Part shown: piece after piece, positions 1-7,717 of the stretch
How positions within the stretch are numbered: the first letter of the stretch is position 1
How the letters are laid out: the number at the start of each line of letters is the position of its first letter
Origin: CAZJWR01 sp964549765
GTDB lineage: Bacteria; Zixibacteria; MSB-5A5; GN15; JAAZOE01
Direction of reading: 5' to 3'
Length of the DNA stretch: 26,931 bases
NCBI GenBank assembly: GCA_964549765.1
Contig: CAZJWR010000052.1
Coordinates: 1 to 26,931, forward strand
Position numbers and translations under genes: made by a program
The notes under the pieces: model-generated
Databases searched by the model: none
The model's input: the letters and a program-made list of their open reading frames with translations, nothing else
What the model was told of the DNA's origin: nothing

Positions 1-1303
1 TCCCGAGGACCCGGGCGGCTTTGGTCTTATTGCCGCCGCTTTTTTCCAGGACCCAGTGAATATATGCTTGCTCAATCGATTCCAGCGTCGGTGTCATCGG
101 GTCAGCGCGGCTGACCAATCCGTCGGGCTTCGCCGATACGACGGTCTCCGGGAAGGAACTTGTTGTCAAGGCGCCGCCTTTGGTCAGCAAAACCGCGCGC
201 TCGATCGTATTTTCGAGTTCCCGCACATTTCCCGGCCAGGCGTAGGCCGAAAGGACGTTGTACATTTCGGGTTGAATGTCCTTGCGTCCCAACTGGTGCC
301 GTTCGCAGAACTTTTCGACGAAATGGTCTACCAGAAGCGGAATATCTTCGACGCGATCCCGAAGCGGCGGAATGTTTACCGGAATGACGTTCAAGCGATA
401 GAACAGGTCGGGGCGGAATCTTCCCGCTTTCACTTCCTCTTCAAGGTCGGCATTGGTGGCGCAGATCAGCCGGACATCGATCGATATCGGCTTGGTTTCA
501 CCGACCGGAGTAATCTTTTTCTCCTCGAGCACGCGGAGCAATTTGACCTGAATCGCCAGGGAAGTATTCCCTATTTCATCGAGGAAAAACGTCCCCTTGT
601 CGGCGACTTTCAACAATCCTTCCTTGTGGCTCACCGCCCCGGTGAAAGCGCCTTTGCCATGACCGAACAGTTCCGATTCCAGCAGCGTTTCGGGAATGGC
701 GGCGCAGTTGATACTGACGAACGGGCCATGATTCCGATCGGACATATTGTGGATGGCTCGGGCCAGGAGGTCTTTGCCGGTGCCGGATTCCCCCCGGATG
801 AGAATTGTCGAATCGACCCGGGCCACCTGCCGGATGAGATCCTTCATTTTGACCACCGATTCCGAGATGCCGATATAGCTGTCCAGCATCCGGTCGTGAC
901 CCAGCTGCCGCTTCAGGTTCTTGTTTTCGGCGACGACGTTGTGGTGAGAAATAACTTTTTCGATGGTCAGCTTGATTTCGTCGACTTTGAACGGCTTGGA
1001 GATATAATCGCTGGCACCCAGTTTCATAGCTTCGATGGCCGATTCGATGGAGGCGAAAGCGGTCATGACGATGACGTCCTGGTTCCTTTTGCGCTGCTTG
1101 ATCCCGGTCAGAAGTTCCAGGCCGGACATTTCGGGCATCATGATGTCGGTAATGACCAGATCGTAATCGCCGCCGCAGATTTTATCGACGGCCGGGCGCG
1201 GGTCGGTCATGGTCTCCACCTCGTAGCCCTCCTTGGAGAGCATGATCGACATAAAGCTGCACATCGACTCTTCGTCGTCGATTACCAGAATTCGTCCCGA
1301 CAT
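1..1303 (-). CDS. NtrC-family sigma-54-dependent response regulator, C-terminus cut by window edge
   Basis: Two-component response regulator that activates sigma-54 RNA polymerase. Translating the minus strand from ATG 1303 gives 434 codons open to the edge. Residues 1-120 are a receiver: acidic pair D9-D10, phosphoacceptor D53 in ITDIMMPEMSG, T81 and K103. Residues 143-375 are the AAA+ domain: Walker A GESGTGKD (171-178), the sigma-54 contact loop GAFTGA (218-223), Walker B GTFFLDEIG (237-245), and RPDLFYRLNV and WPGNVREL motifs. The Fis-type helix-turn-helix begins at about 405 and is cut after KTKAARVLG, so about 15-30 residues are missing. A GGAG lies 8 nt before the start. The gene is divergent from the GAF gene, with a 269-bp spacer holding no convincing promoter. 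No sensor kinase is present in the window, so the signal is unknown. The family call is certain; the regulon is not known. Confidence 0.95.
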   Translation of the reverse strand, partial: MSGRILVIDDEESMCSFMSIMLSKEGYEVETMTDPRPAVDKICGGDYDLVITDIMMPEMSGLELLTGIKQRKRNQDVIVMTAFASIESAIEAMKLGASDYISKPFKVDEIKLTIEKVISHHNVVAENKNLKRQLGHDRMLDSYIGISESVVKMKDLIRQVARVDSTILIRGESGTGKDLLARAIHNMSDRNHGPFVSINCAAIPETLLESELFGHGKGAFTGAVSHKEGLLKVADKGTFFLDEIGNTSLAIQVKLLRVLEEKKITPVGETKPISIDVRLICATNADLEEEVKAGRFRPDLFYRLNVIPVNIPPLRDRVEDIPLLVDHFVEKFCERHQLGRKDIQPEMYNVLSAYAWPGNVRELENTIERAVLLTKGGALTTSSFPETVVSAKPDGLVSRADPMTPTLESIEQAYIHWVLEKSGGNKTKAARVLG

Positions 1304-1572
1304 GGATATGACTCCGAAATCGCGCTGTTGACGTTGACTATCCTTACTCCAAAATCGGCATTCCCCAGCGTCCCTGAAGCCGACCGCCGCATATTGCAAG
1401 ATATTTGGACAAGTATGGGAGGCCGCCAAGTACGGCCGGCATGTATACGGCCCGCCCTGCCCCTTAGAAACGTCCGCGGCCCGAGCTGTCGACCCGCGAT
1501 CGATAAGTTTGACCTTGATTTCCCGCCAGATTGGATTAGTTTGAGGGGCAAACTTAGATTGAGGTGTCTGTA

Positions 1573-2028
1573 GTGACCGAACATCCCCTGCTTGCCGATA
1601 TCTCGCGGGCCGCCGATCAGGCGACCGACCGGGACGCGTTTCTGCTGGAAACGGCCGGGCTCATCAACCGGTATTTTCCTCACTATACCTGGGTCGGGTT
1701 TTATTTTCTCAAGGACGGCAAACTCCACGTCGGCCCGTACATCGGCAAACCCACCCCGCATGTCGTGATCGATCTGGATCAAGGCATTTGCGGGGCGGCG
1801 GTCAGCCGGGAAGAAACCGTCGTTGTCGATGACGTCAACGCCGACCCACGTTATCTGGCCTGTTCGCTGGAAACCAGATCGGAAATCGTGATCCCCATCC
1901 GGATCGGAGGCGAAATCATCGGCGAACTGGATATCGATTCGGACCGCCTGGCCGCGTTCAAGGCGGCTGACCGGGAATTGCTGGAACGAGTATCCGATCT
2001 GATCGGGGAAATACTGGAACGGCAGTGA
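1573..2028 (+). CDS. GAF-domain protein, free-methionine-(R)-sulfoxide reductase-like
   Basis: A single GAF domain of 151 aa, the full length of the fRMsr (YebR/MsrC) family, which reduces free methionine-(R)-sulfoxide. Visible family signatures are YTWVGFYFL (38-46), QGICGAAV with C73, YLACS with C97, and SEIVIPI...GELDIDS. The spacing C73-C97 is 24 residues, the same as C94-C118 of the E. coli enzyme. The third conserved cysteine (E. coli C84) would fall at residue 63, which is His here, so the redox triad is incomplete. I chose GTG 1573 because GAGG lies 8 nt upstream; an in-frame GTG at 1564 has no suitable ribosome site. The gene is convergent with the DUF2723 gene, only 6 bp away. It may be a reductase with altered thiol chemistry or a plain GAF sensor. 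Confidence 0.85.
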   Translation: MTEHPLLADISRAADQATDRDAFLLETAGLINRYFPHYTWVGFYFLKDGKLHVGPYIGKPTPHVVIDLDQGICGAAVSREETVVVDDVNADPRYLACSLETRSEIVIPIRIGGEIIGELDIDSDRLAAFKAADRELLERVSDLIGEILERQ

Positions 2029-2034
2029 CCGATC

Positions 2035-4358
2035 TTACTTCGATTTCGCCGGGGTAGTCGACAGGGATTCAATCCGTTCCCGGGCGCGCCGGATCGCCTG
2101 GGGGTATTCGCCGCGGGCCATCATCAGAAAAGTCCGATAATATTTCAAGGCGTCCTCTTCCCGACCCGGCAGCTTATCGCAGATGACGGCGGCATTATAA
2201 TAGGGCAGGGGATTATCCGGTTCAAGATCGGTGAGTTCCACGAAGTCATTCAACGCCGTCTCCCAGTCTTGCCGGCCGAGCGCCGTCTCCGCCTCGACGA
2301 GCAGATAGTTGTATCGGGCGGGTTCGTAGTTGGGATCGATTTCCAGCGCCTGCCCCAGGGCCTCTAATGCCGATGACAGCTTGCCCGCCTGACGATAGAC
2401 CGCCCCCAGGTTGACATAGATATCCTTTTGTTCGCGGGACGTCGGATTTGCCTCCCGGGCAAAGCCGATCCAGCGAAGGCTTTCATCGAGCATACCACGG
2501 GCGCGGAAAAATTGCGCTCCCGCCAGCAGGGTCGGCGCATCGTGCACTCTTTGGCGCCATTGGCCGAGGTCGCTGATTCGCTGCATCGCCTCGGACTGTC
2601 GGCTGGCGAGTAGATCATCGTCGATCGCGTGGAGGGCATAATTAAGATAGATCTGCTGCGTTTTGAGATCCGCTCTGAGGTTGATTTCCGGCAAACGGTT
2701 CTCGGCAAACTGATCGATCCGGGCATTCAATGCCGGATCGTTCGGCTCCTGCGCCGGGCCGTAAAGCATTCCGCGAAACGTCTTCTCTCCCGGCGACGGA
2801 TTCATTCCCTGATTGACTATATACTCCGTTCCCCAATAAAGTTGGTCGGTTCGGGCGCTGACGCTGTCCATAATTTCTCCGGCATTGCGGCATCGATAGG
2901 TATCCATCAGGCGCGTCACGGTGGAATTGAGCGTGTAGACCTGGACATCCGGACGATAATCCTCGGCGTATCTCAAATAAAGGGCGGTATGACTGGCGTT
3001 GTCCGATTTCAGAAAGACCGCCGCGCCCGGCGGCGCCGAGTCGAGGATGTCTTTCCCGTACCGTTCGGCAAGAGTGAAGCGGCGAGAATTGCAGAGGGAG
3101 AAATTGAAGACGAGCGGCACGGCGACCAATATTCCGGCCACGAACCAGGCCGTTATCCGGGGCAGCGAGCGGATTGAATACAGGCATGACAATCCCAGCA
3201 TGATAAATATCACCGCCACGACAATCGACGGGATCAGATATTCGTCGTAATCGGGAATTTNNNNNNNNNNNNNNNNNNNNNNNNNNNNNNNNNNNNNNNN
3301 NNNNNNNNNNNNNNNNNNNNNNNNNNNNNNNNNNNNNNNNNNNNNNNNNNNNNNNNNNNNAATATCACCGCCACGACAATCGACGGGATCAGATATTCGT
3401 CGTAATCGGGAATTTGGTAGAGGGCAACCAGAGCCAGATTCAAAATCACCGGGATGATGAATAACGTCGCCGTTTTGTAGTCGGTTTTGAAGCCGTAAAA
3501 GACGCCCGGGATGGCCAGGAGAATAAGGCCCGGCCCGAGGTAAACAAAAAATTTGCCCGCGACTTCGCGGGCAAAGAGGAGCATGTCGCCGATGGTCGGG
3601 AATCCGACATACTGCTGATAGTTTTCACCGCCGGCCAACCGCCACAACGCCGCCAACGAGCGTCCGGACAGCCAATTGACGGGCAGTCCGGGATCGAAAC
3701 GCAACAGCAGATAGAGGTAGAGGGTCAGGGGAATCAGGAACGCCAGGACCGCGGCAGCCAGCATTCGCGGCGATTTGAGCGCATCGCGGCGAAAAACCAC
3801 CGCCATTATCAGGGCCGCGATCACCACGCCGCCCGAGAAATGATGCGTCATGACCAGACCCGATAAGAAAGCGGCGATGATCAATCGGCGCGTGCCACCG
3901 TAATAGTGATATTCAATCACGGCGTAAAGCGCGGCTATGAATAAGAAACCCGACAGGGTGTATACCTCGGCGGCGATGGCCGAATGCCAGACCGGCAGCG
4001 CCAACGCGTAGAGCAGGGCAACCGCCGTCGAGATGATCGGGGGAAGATAGGGGTGAGCGATACGCCGCAAAAGCAGGTACAGCAAACCCGCCGAAGCCGC
4101 CGCCGGGGCGGCTGAAAACAGGTTGGCGGCGAAAGCGGGCCGGAGAAAAAAGAACAGCTTGATCCATAGATAGCCCAGGATCGTGTATAACGGATATCCC
4201 GGCGGGTGGGCGATGCCGCCGGTTGTCAATATGAGGGACAATTCGCCGGAATCGCCGACGAACACCGTCCGGCAGCAGGTCACATAATATATGACAGCGC
4301 AGGCCACGACGACCGCCCACGCCGATTTTCTTGCACGAGTCTTATCCGGCGCACTCAC
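2035..4358 (-). CDS. DUF2723 membrane glycosyltransferase-like protein with C-terminal TPRs, interrupted by a false gap
   Basis: The N-terminal part is a polytopic membrane domain of the DUF2723 type, related to protein O-mannosyltransferases. It shows the acidic motif GDSGELSL and then IAHPPGYPLYTILG in the first loop, followed by about ten hydrophobic segments. The C-terminal half is soluble and ends in TPR-like repeats (NLGAVYRQAGKLSSALEALG, YYNAAVICDKLPGREEDALK). The family is thought to transfer sugars from lipid-linked donors at the membrane; the substrate here is unknown. The reading frame is broken only by 100 Ns plus a duplicated 55 bp. Joining 4358-3416 to 3260-2035 gives 2169 nt, exactly 723 codons, reading through smoothly at IPDYDEYLIPSIVVAVIFIM. 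GTG 4358 has GAGG 8 nt upstream; TTG 4376 is a poorer alternative. As deposited, the sequence would be miscalled as two genes. Confidence 0.9.
3206..3415. repeat. Exact 55-bp duplication flanking the gap (unmerged contig overlap)
   Basis: Positions 3206-3260 and 3361-3415 are identical over 55 bases, in direct orientation, and touch the two edges of the N run. Collapsing them restores one open reading frame across the join. This is what remains when two de Bruijn contigs that overlap by one k-mer are scaffolded but not merged. It is not a biological repeat. Confidence 0.95.
3261..3360. other. Assembly gap of 100 Ns (true length probably zero)
   Basis: Exactly 100 Ns, a conventional placeholder for a gap of unknown size. 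The identical flanks and the restored frame show that no sequence is missing here. The 155 extra bases (100 + 55) shift the frame by two. Confidence 0.97.
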
Positions 4359-4465
4359 GGTTCCGCCCTCAATCAAGATGACGATTATCTTTGTAAGCTA
4401 TGGAGAAGATAACATATTGGCCGATTAATGCCATAATTTTCCCGGCGTTGCCCGGAGGAGAGATG

Positions 4466-4549
4466 ATGTTAAAAAATGTTGTTGTGCGGGACGTAATGTA
4501 TTTTAATAGGCATAAGATAAACCGGAGGGTTCAATGTTTTTCGGGATAA
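4466..4549 (+). CDS. Possible 27-codon leader ORF upstream of the DUF5668 gene
   Basis: ATG 4466 follows GGAGG with a 7-nt spacer (a second ATG is at 4463), and the frame runs 27 codons to TAA 4547-4549. It overlaps the start of the next gene in another frame. The product (MLKNVVVRDVM...) has no recognisable family. It could be a small protein, a translational-coupling leader or chance. The strong ribosome site is the only real support. Confidence 0.25.
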   Translation: MLKNVVVRDVMYFNRHKINRRVQCFSG

Positions 4550-4689
4550 TTCTGGTCATACTCGGCGCCCTGCTGCTCCTCAACGAGGTCGGCATCATTC
4601 ACTGGTCCGGCTGGGGTATTATCTGGCCGATTCTTATTATCGCCGTCGGTGTCAAGTTGATCGCCGGGGATAAGCGCCCGAAGCAATAG
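4534..4689 (+). CDS. Small two-segment membrane protein, DUF5668 / LiaI-like
   Basis: A 51-residue protein with two closely spaced hydrophobic helices (about residues 2-15 and 26-42) separated by a short loop rich in Trp and Gly (HWSGWGIIWP), ending in a basic tail (DKRPKQ). This matches the LiaI/LiaF-like transmembrane region of DUF5668, in which WGxxWPLxLIxxGxxxL is characteristic. Such proteins sit in the cytoplasmic membrane, often in envelope-stress systems, but no role is shown here. The start is clear: GGAGGG 4524-4529 precedes ATG 4534. It is divergent from the DUF2723 gene, and a 27-codon leader ORF overlaps its start. It is easily missed because it is so short. Confidence 0.8.
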   Translation: MFFGIILVILGALLLLNEVGIIHWSGWGIIWPILIIAVGVKLIAGDKRPKQ

Positions 4690-4692
4690 GCA

Positions 4693-4709
4693 AAACGCGA
4701 ATCGCGTTT
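4693..4709 (+). terminator. Weak hairpin after the DUF5668 gene
   Basis: AAACGCG (4693-4699) pairs with CGCGTTT (4703-4709) around a 3-nt loop, four bases after the stop codon. It is followed by ATTGTAT rather than a true T run, so it is at best a weak terminator or a 3' stabiliser. Confidence 0.3.
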
Positions 4710-4814
4710 ATTGTATCAAAAAGAGGCCGTTTCCTCAGGCCCTTTGAAAGGTCAGGCGAATATTGCGGATGAATGGAAATGGCCTCGATGTCATTGTCTG
4801 CCGGTCAACTACAT

Positions 4815-4845
4815 CCCACCCGTGCGGGGCACGCGTGGGCCACCG
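4815..4845. repeat. Palindromic hairpin ending in GGGCCACCG, copy 1
   Basis: CCCACCCGTGC (4815-4825) faces GCACGCGTGGG (4829-4839) across a GGG loop, with one mismatch, and is followed by CCACCG. The outer part CCCACCC...TGGGCCACCG recurs at 14674-14704 with a different inner stem and loop. It lies in the noncoding stretch 4690-4920, where I see no gene. Confidence 0.55.
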
Positions 4846-4920
4846 CTACGACGTTACTTGAAATCGAAATCTCTGGCGCATTTTTCTTGCTCGGACCGAC
4901 AGATTCCACAATTTGAATGA

Positions 4921-5490
4921 CTACTGTCTTTTGGTATACGTCGCCTTCATTGAGGTATACCAGGTCTGACCGTCATCCATAGAGTTCTCCATCATCCAAT
5001 CGTAGGTGGTATCGGTGATATTGTAGCTGGTCACGCGGGAGAGCATTTTCACGCCCCCCGGCATCATGTCTTGGCCGGCGAAAACCATTTTGCCGTCCGC
5101 GAATCCGCCGGTATACAGGCTGATACCCATGCCCATATTATCCGTCCACATCGTCTGCCATTTCCCCAAACCCCGACTATACGTGGTCATGCCGATACCC
5201 TTCATCGGCATGCCGTCCATATCACCCTCGAGCACGGATTCGAGGACGCAGCCATCTAGAATCATATTGTTCGTATTGACTGCGTCGGCTTCCGTCCACG
5301 GCGCTTCGGGGCTCATCCGATACTGCATGGACACATCCCAGATGCCGACCATATACGCCACCTGCTTCATTTGCGCCGGCGCGCCCATCTCCATCGCCGG
5401 CTCCCCGGCCGGTTTTTCTTCCTGGGCCATGGCCGTGATACCCATAAGTAGCACCACCAGCGCCCCCAACATCATCGCCAGTCTTTTCAT
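4921..5490 (-). CDS. Secreted methionine-rich DUF1579 protein
   Basis: A 189-aa protein with a clear signal peptide (MKRLAMMLGALVVLLMGITA, cleavage near AMA-QEE) and a DUF1579 domain from about residue 45 to the end: MVGIWDVSMQYR, the lipocalin-like strand pattern, YSRGLGKWQTMW and VTSYNITDTTYDWMMENS. The function of the family is not established. It is a paralogue of the next gene upstream (5693-6166) but differs in being exported and unusually rich in methionine, with about 22 Met in roughly 166 mature residues. ATG 5490 follows AAGGAG at 7 nt. Longer frames to 5592 lack a ribosome site and would hide the signal peptide. The Met content next to a metalloid-resistance operon suggests soft-metal binding, which is inference only. 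Confidence 0.85.
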   Translation of the reverse strand: MKRLAMMLGALVVLLMGITAMAQEEKPAGEPAMEMGAPAQMKQVAYMVGIWDVSMQYRMSPEAPWTEADAVNTNNMILDGCVLESVLEGDMDGMPMKGIGMTTYSRGLGKWQTMWTDNMGMGISLYTGGFADGKMVFAGQDMMPGGVKMLSRVTSYNITDTTYDWMMENSMDDGQTWYTSMKATYTKRQ

Positions 5491-5692
5491 GGACTTTCTC
5501 CTTACGTCTACGAAACACTCTCGTGTTCCGGCTTCATAAATTATCAATGTCTGGTGTAACACATTGATCGGATACCCGATCCCTTTTGGCATATTCCTTG
5601 TACGGCGATAAACCCGCCTATTTGTGGAAATTTTGCGTTCAAAATTCGGTTGCAGACCACAACCGCGTAGAACAAATATCCTTTTAAGCGCA

Positions 5693-6166
5693 CTACGTCG
5701 TTTTTCTGGAGTAAACTGCCTTCATCACAGCTGTCCAGGTTTCGCCGTCGGGTGAGGTTTCCAATATCCATTCGAATCTGTCATCGGTGATATTGAATGT
5801 CGTGGCGCGGGACATGAAGGCGCCGTGGGGAGTTTTTTCTTGACCGACGACGACCAGTCGGCCCTGAATAAAGTCTCCTTCGAAGACGCTGATGTTGGCG
5901 GCCCCGTTGTCGCTCCATGTATGCTGCCATTTCCCCGAAAACCGATTGAAGCAGAAATACCCTTTCCCCAAAAAAGTCTTGCCCCACATCTCCCCGATAT
6001 AATCCTGTTCCAGCACGGCGCCCTCGAGAATGAAGCGAAAGGTCGACCTTCCCGTCGTATCCACCCACTCCCCCTGCGGATCGGGCTTAACCTGCATGAC
6101 GACATCCCAGTCGCCTTCCATGAATTTGATTTTTCGCAAGAGTCGCGGCGGTCCCGATACCGGCAT
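5693..6166 (-). CDS. Cytoplasmic DUF1579 protein
   Basis: A 157-aa protein with no signal peptide, consisting of one DUF1579 domain: FMEGDWDVVMQVKPDPQGEW, FSGKWQHTWSDNGAANISVF, and ATTFNITDDRFEWILETSPDG. It aligns along its length with the exported protein at 4921-5490 (shared GxWDVxMQ, GKWQxxWxDN, TxxNITDxxxxWxxExSxDGxTW) but has only 6 Met. The function is unknown; the family is predicted to form a small beta-barrel. ATG 6166 has GGAGGG about 6 nt upstream. A good promoter at 6206-6234 suggests it can be transcribed apart from the arsenical operon lying 94 bp upstream on the same strand. Confidence 0.85.
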   Translation of the reverse strand: MPVSGPPRLLRKIKFMEGDWDVVMQVKPDPQGEWVDTTGRSTFRFILEGAVLEQDYIGEMWGKTFLGKGYFCFNRFSGKWQHTWSDNGAANISVFEGDFIQGRLVVVGQEKTPHGAFMSRATTFNITDDRFEWILETSPDGETWTAVMKAVYSRKTT

Positions 6167-6205
6167 GGCATCCCTCCGTTATGCAATTCGATTGGCCTCG
6201 TGGAG

Positions 6206-6234
6206 AAGATAGCTGACGCATCCCCGAATGGCAA
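6206..6234 (-). promoter_or_regulatory. Sigma-70-type promoter for the cytoplasmic DUF1579 gene
   Basis: On the minus strand TTGCCA (6234-6229), a 17-nt spacer, then TATCTT (6211-6206). The predicted start of transcription is near 6199, 33 nt before ATG 6166. It matches 5/6 and 4/6 of the consensus. Confidence 0.5.
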
Positions 6235-6260
6235 CAGCCGCCACTGATTGATTTTGAATA

Positions 6261-6950
6261 TTATAACAGGTGAAAAATATAGACCATGCAGTAATAGACG
6301 CCGACCAGGATGAATACGATGCCGGTGATGCGCCGCGCCCACACCTCAATCTTCTTCAGGACGTCGAACGCCTTCCCCAGAGATTGTGCGCTGTATGCGA
6401 TTATTCCCGCGAACACGATCACCGGAAGGCCGGTGCCGATGCCATACAACGTCGGCAGCACAAACCGGGAGCCGTGCTGGACCGACAATGGAATCAGACT
6501 TCCGAAAAAGAGTACCGCCGACAGAGGGCAGAACGACAATGCGAAGACGATGCCCAGAAGCGCCGCCGTCCACATGCCGCCGGTTTCGGCCCGCTGTTGC
6601 ATCCGCCCGCCGATCCCGCCGCCCCACGCGGGGAGTTGGATTAACTCCAGCAAGACCATTCCACCGACAATCAAAATCGGCCCGAGAATTTTGTTCATGT
6701 AAGCCTGAAGCCCCAGTGACAGTTCGCCGATGGACAACAGCCCGGCCACGAGAATGATTCCCAAGACGAGGTAAGTAATTGTCCGTCCGCCGGTGTAGAG
6801 CAGCCCGGACAGAAACGCCCGGCGCGGGCTTCCCACCCGCCGCCCGATAAACGACACCGCCGCGATGTTGGTCGCCAGCGGGCAGGGACTTATCGCCGTC
6901 GCGATACCGAGCCAGAAGGCCGACCCGGCCGCCACCAGAAAAGTATCCAT
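6261..6950 (-). CDS. arsG: CcdA/DsbD-like membrane protein, ArsG-type arsenical permease
   Basis: A 229-aa polytopic protein with about six membrane segments and the two Cys-Pro motifs of the CcdA/DsbD transmembrane family: SPCPL (C23) and SFCPLSAV (C141), which lie in the two halves of the fold. It immediately follows arsF with a TAATG overlap. In arsEFG clusters this family is named ArsG, an efflux permease for aromatic aminoarsenicals. The family itself more generally moves electrons across the membrane, so here it may supply reducing power to the anchored CxxC protein ArsF instead. The start ATG 6950 is fixed by the overlap. Family placement is secure; the substrate is inferred from the neighbours. 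Confidence 0.85.
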   Translation of the reverse strand: MDTFLVAAGSAFWLGIATAISPCPLATNIAAVSFIGRRVGSPRRAFLSGLLYTGGRTITYLVLGIILVAGLLSIGELSLGLQAYMNKILGPILIVGGMVLLELIQLPAWGGGIGGRMQQRAETGGMWTAALLGIVFALSFCPLSAVLFFGSLIPLSVQHGSRFVLPTLYGIGTGLPVIVFAGIIAYSAQSLGKAFDVLKKIEVWARRITGIVFILVGVYYCMVYIFHLL

Positions 6951-7417
6951 TATATATCGTTCAACAGCTCGTCGACTCCGCCCCGGACATATTCGGAAAA
7001 CTGATCGTCAGCGCCGATCAATTCCCACACGTCTTCGAGATTGATCCACTGCACTTGTTCGCCGCTGCGGTATTCCACCAGCACCAGCGAGGACGCCACC
7101 AGTTGATAATCGTCGGCAAAGTGGGTGTTTTCCGGAGCTTCGAAGTTGACCGCTTTCCATACCAACGAACCATCCTTGAGCTGTTCGGGATAGGCGGTTT
7201 CGATCACTTTTTTGGCGGTCGCCTCGATGCTCAAACAGGTGTGGCACCTTTTGTATCCGTGGAAATAATAGGCGATCACCTGATGCGCCGGCGTTTCATC
7301 TATGGAAACATTGGTTGCGGCGGACTTTTGGCCGCCCAGTTCCGTCGCCAATAGGTAGACAACGCTGGCGGCGACAAAAACCAGCAGGATCGCCGTGATG
7401 GCTTTTCTTGAACTCAC
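6950..7417 (-). CDS. arsF: Membrane-anchored CxxC protein, ArsF family
   Basis: A 155-aa protein with one N-terminal membrane anchor (about residues 7-25) and a domain on the far side carrying YYFHGYKRCHTCLSIE, with C58 and C61 as the redox pair. This FHG-x3-C-x2-C-x2-IE signature is what I recognise as the ArsF family, called the nitroreductase subunit acting on nitrophenyl arsenicals in arsEFG operons. The rest is thioredoxin-like (VWKAVNFEAPENTHFADDY, SLVLVEYRSGEQVQW). The GTG 7417 start has GGAGG 7 nt upstream. It is co-directional with the thioredoxin 53 bp upstream and overlaps arsG by one base. The named activity comes from few characterised members, so the family name is surer than the substrate. 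Confidence 0.85.
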   Translation of the reverse strand: MSSRKAITAILLVFVAASVVYLLATELGGQKSAATNVSIDETPAHQVIAYYFHGYKRCHTCLSIEATAKKVIETAYPEQLKDGSLVWKAVNFEAPENTHFADDYQLVASSLVLVEYRSGEQVQWINLEDVWELIGADDQFSEYVRGGVDELLNDI

Positions 7418-7470
7418 GTGTATTCCTCCCGTATCCTAAAAGTATATTGTCTTGGTCGTGATCGCAATGC

Positions 7471-7704
7471 TCAGGCCAACATTTTCTTGAGATCTTCCCG
7501 TGAGGGAACTTTGCCCGATACCTTGACCTGACCGTCGACCACCAGCGCGGGTGTCATAAGGATGCCGTACCCGGTGATCTCGCGCATATCGGTCACTTTT
7601 TCGATATGGCACTCCAGGCCGAGCTCGAAGGCCGCCTGCTGGGTTTCCTCGTACAATTTATTGCACTTGGGGCAGCCTGTCCCGAGGATTTTGACTTGCA
7701 TCAT
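7471..7704 (-). CDS. Small thioredoxin-like redox protein (CPKC)
   Basis: A 77-aa minimal thioredoxin fold of the redox-active disulfide protein 2 type: MMQVKILGTGCPKC with C11 and C14, cis-Pro motif MTPALVVDGQ, and the C-terminal helix SREDLKKMLA. It is cytoplasmic with no signal. It sits 13 bp after the permease and 53 bp before arsF on the same strand, where such proteins accompany PF03773 permeases, so it probably delivers electrons or metalloid to the membrane partners. It may correspond to ArsE, but I cannot confirm that. GGAGG lies 6 nt before ATG 7704; a second ATG follows at 7701. Confidence 0.85.
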   Translation of the reverse strand: MMQVKILGTGCPKCNKLYEETQQAAFELGLECHIEKVTDMREITGYGILMTPALVVDGQVKVSGKVPSREDLKKMLA

Positions 7705-7717
7705 ATATCACCTCCGA

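Noticed and set aside
56..1573. Long plus-strand reading frame of 505 codons
   Set aside because: It lies antisense to the response regulator, whose minus-strand translation shows every receiver and AAA+ motif; the plus-strand product resembles nothing and has no ribosome site.
3206..3415. True tandem duplication or target-site duplication around missing DNA
   Set aside because: Exact identity, placement at both gap edges and perfect frame restoration on collapse fit an assembly overlap.
4711..4920. 69-codon plus-strand frame starting with TTG
   Set aside because: No ribosome site, no family, and it runs through a palindromic repeat; it ends where the DUF1579 gene ends by chance.
5491..5592. 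N-terminal extension of the secreted DUF1579 protein
   Set aside because: The extra 34 residues would bury a textbook signal peptide, and AAGGAG sits exactly before ATG 5490.
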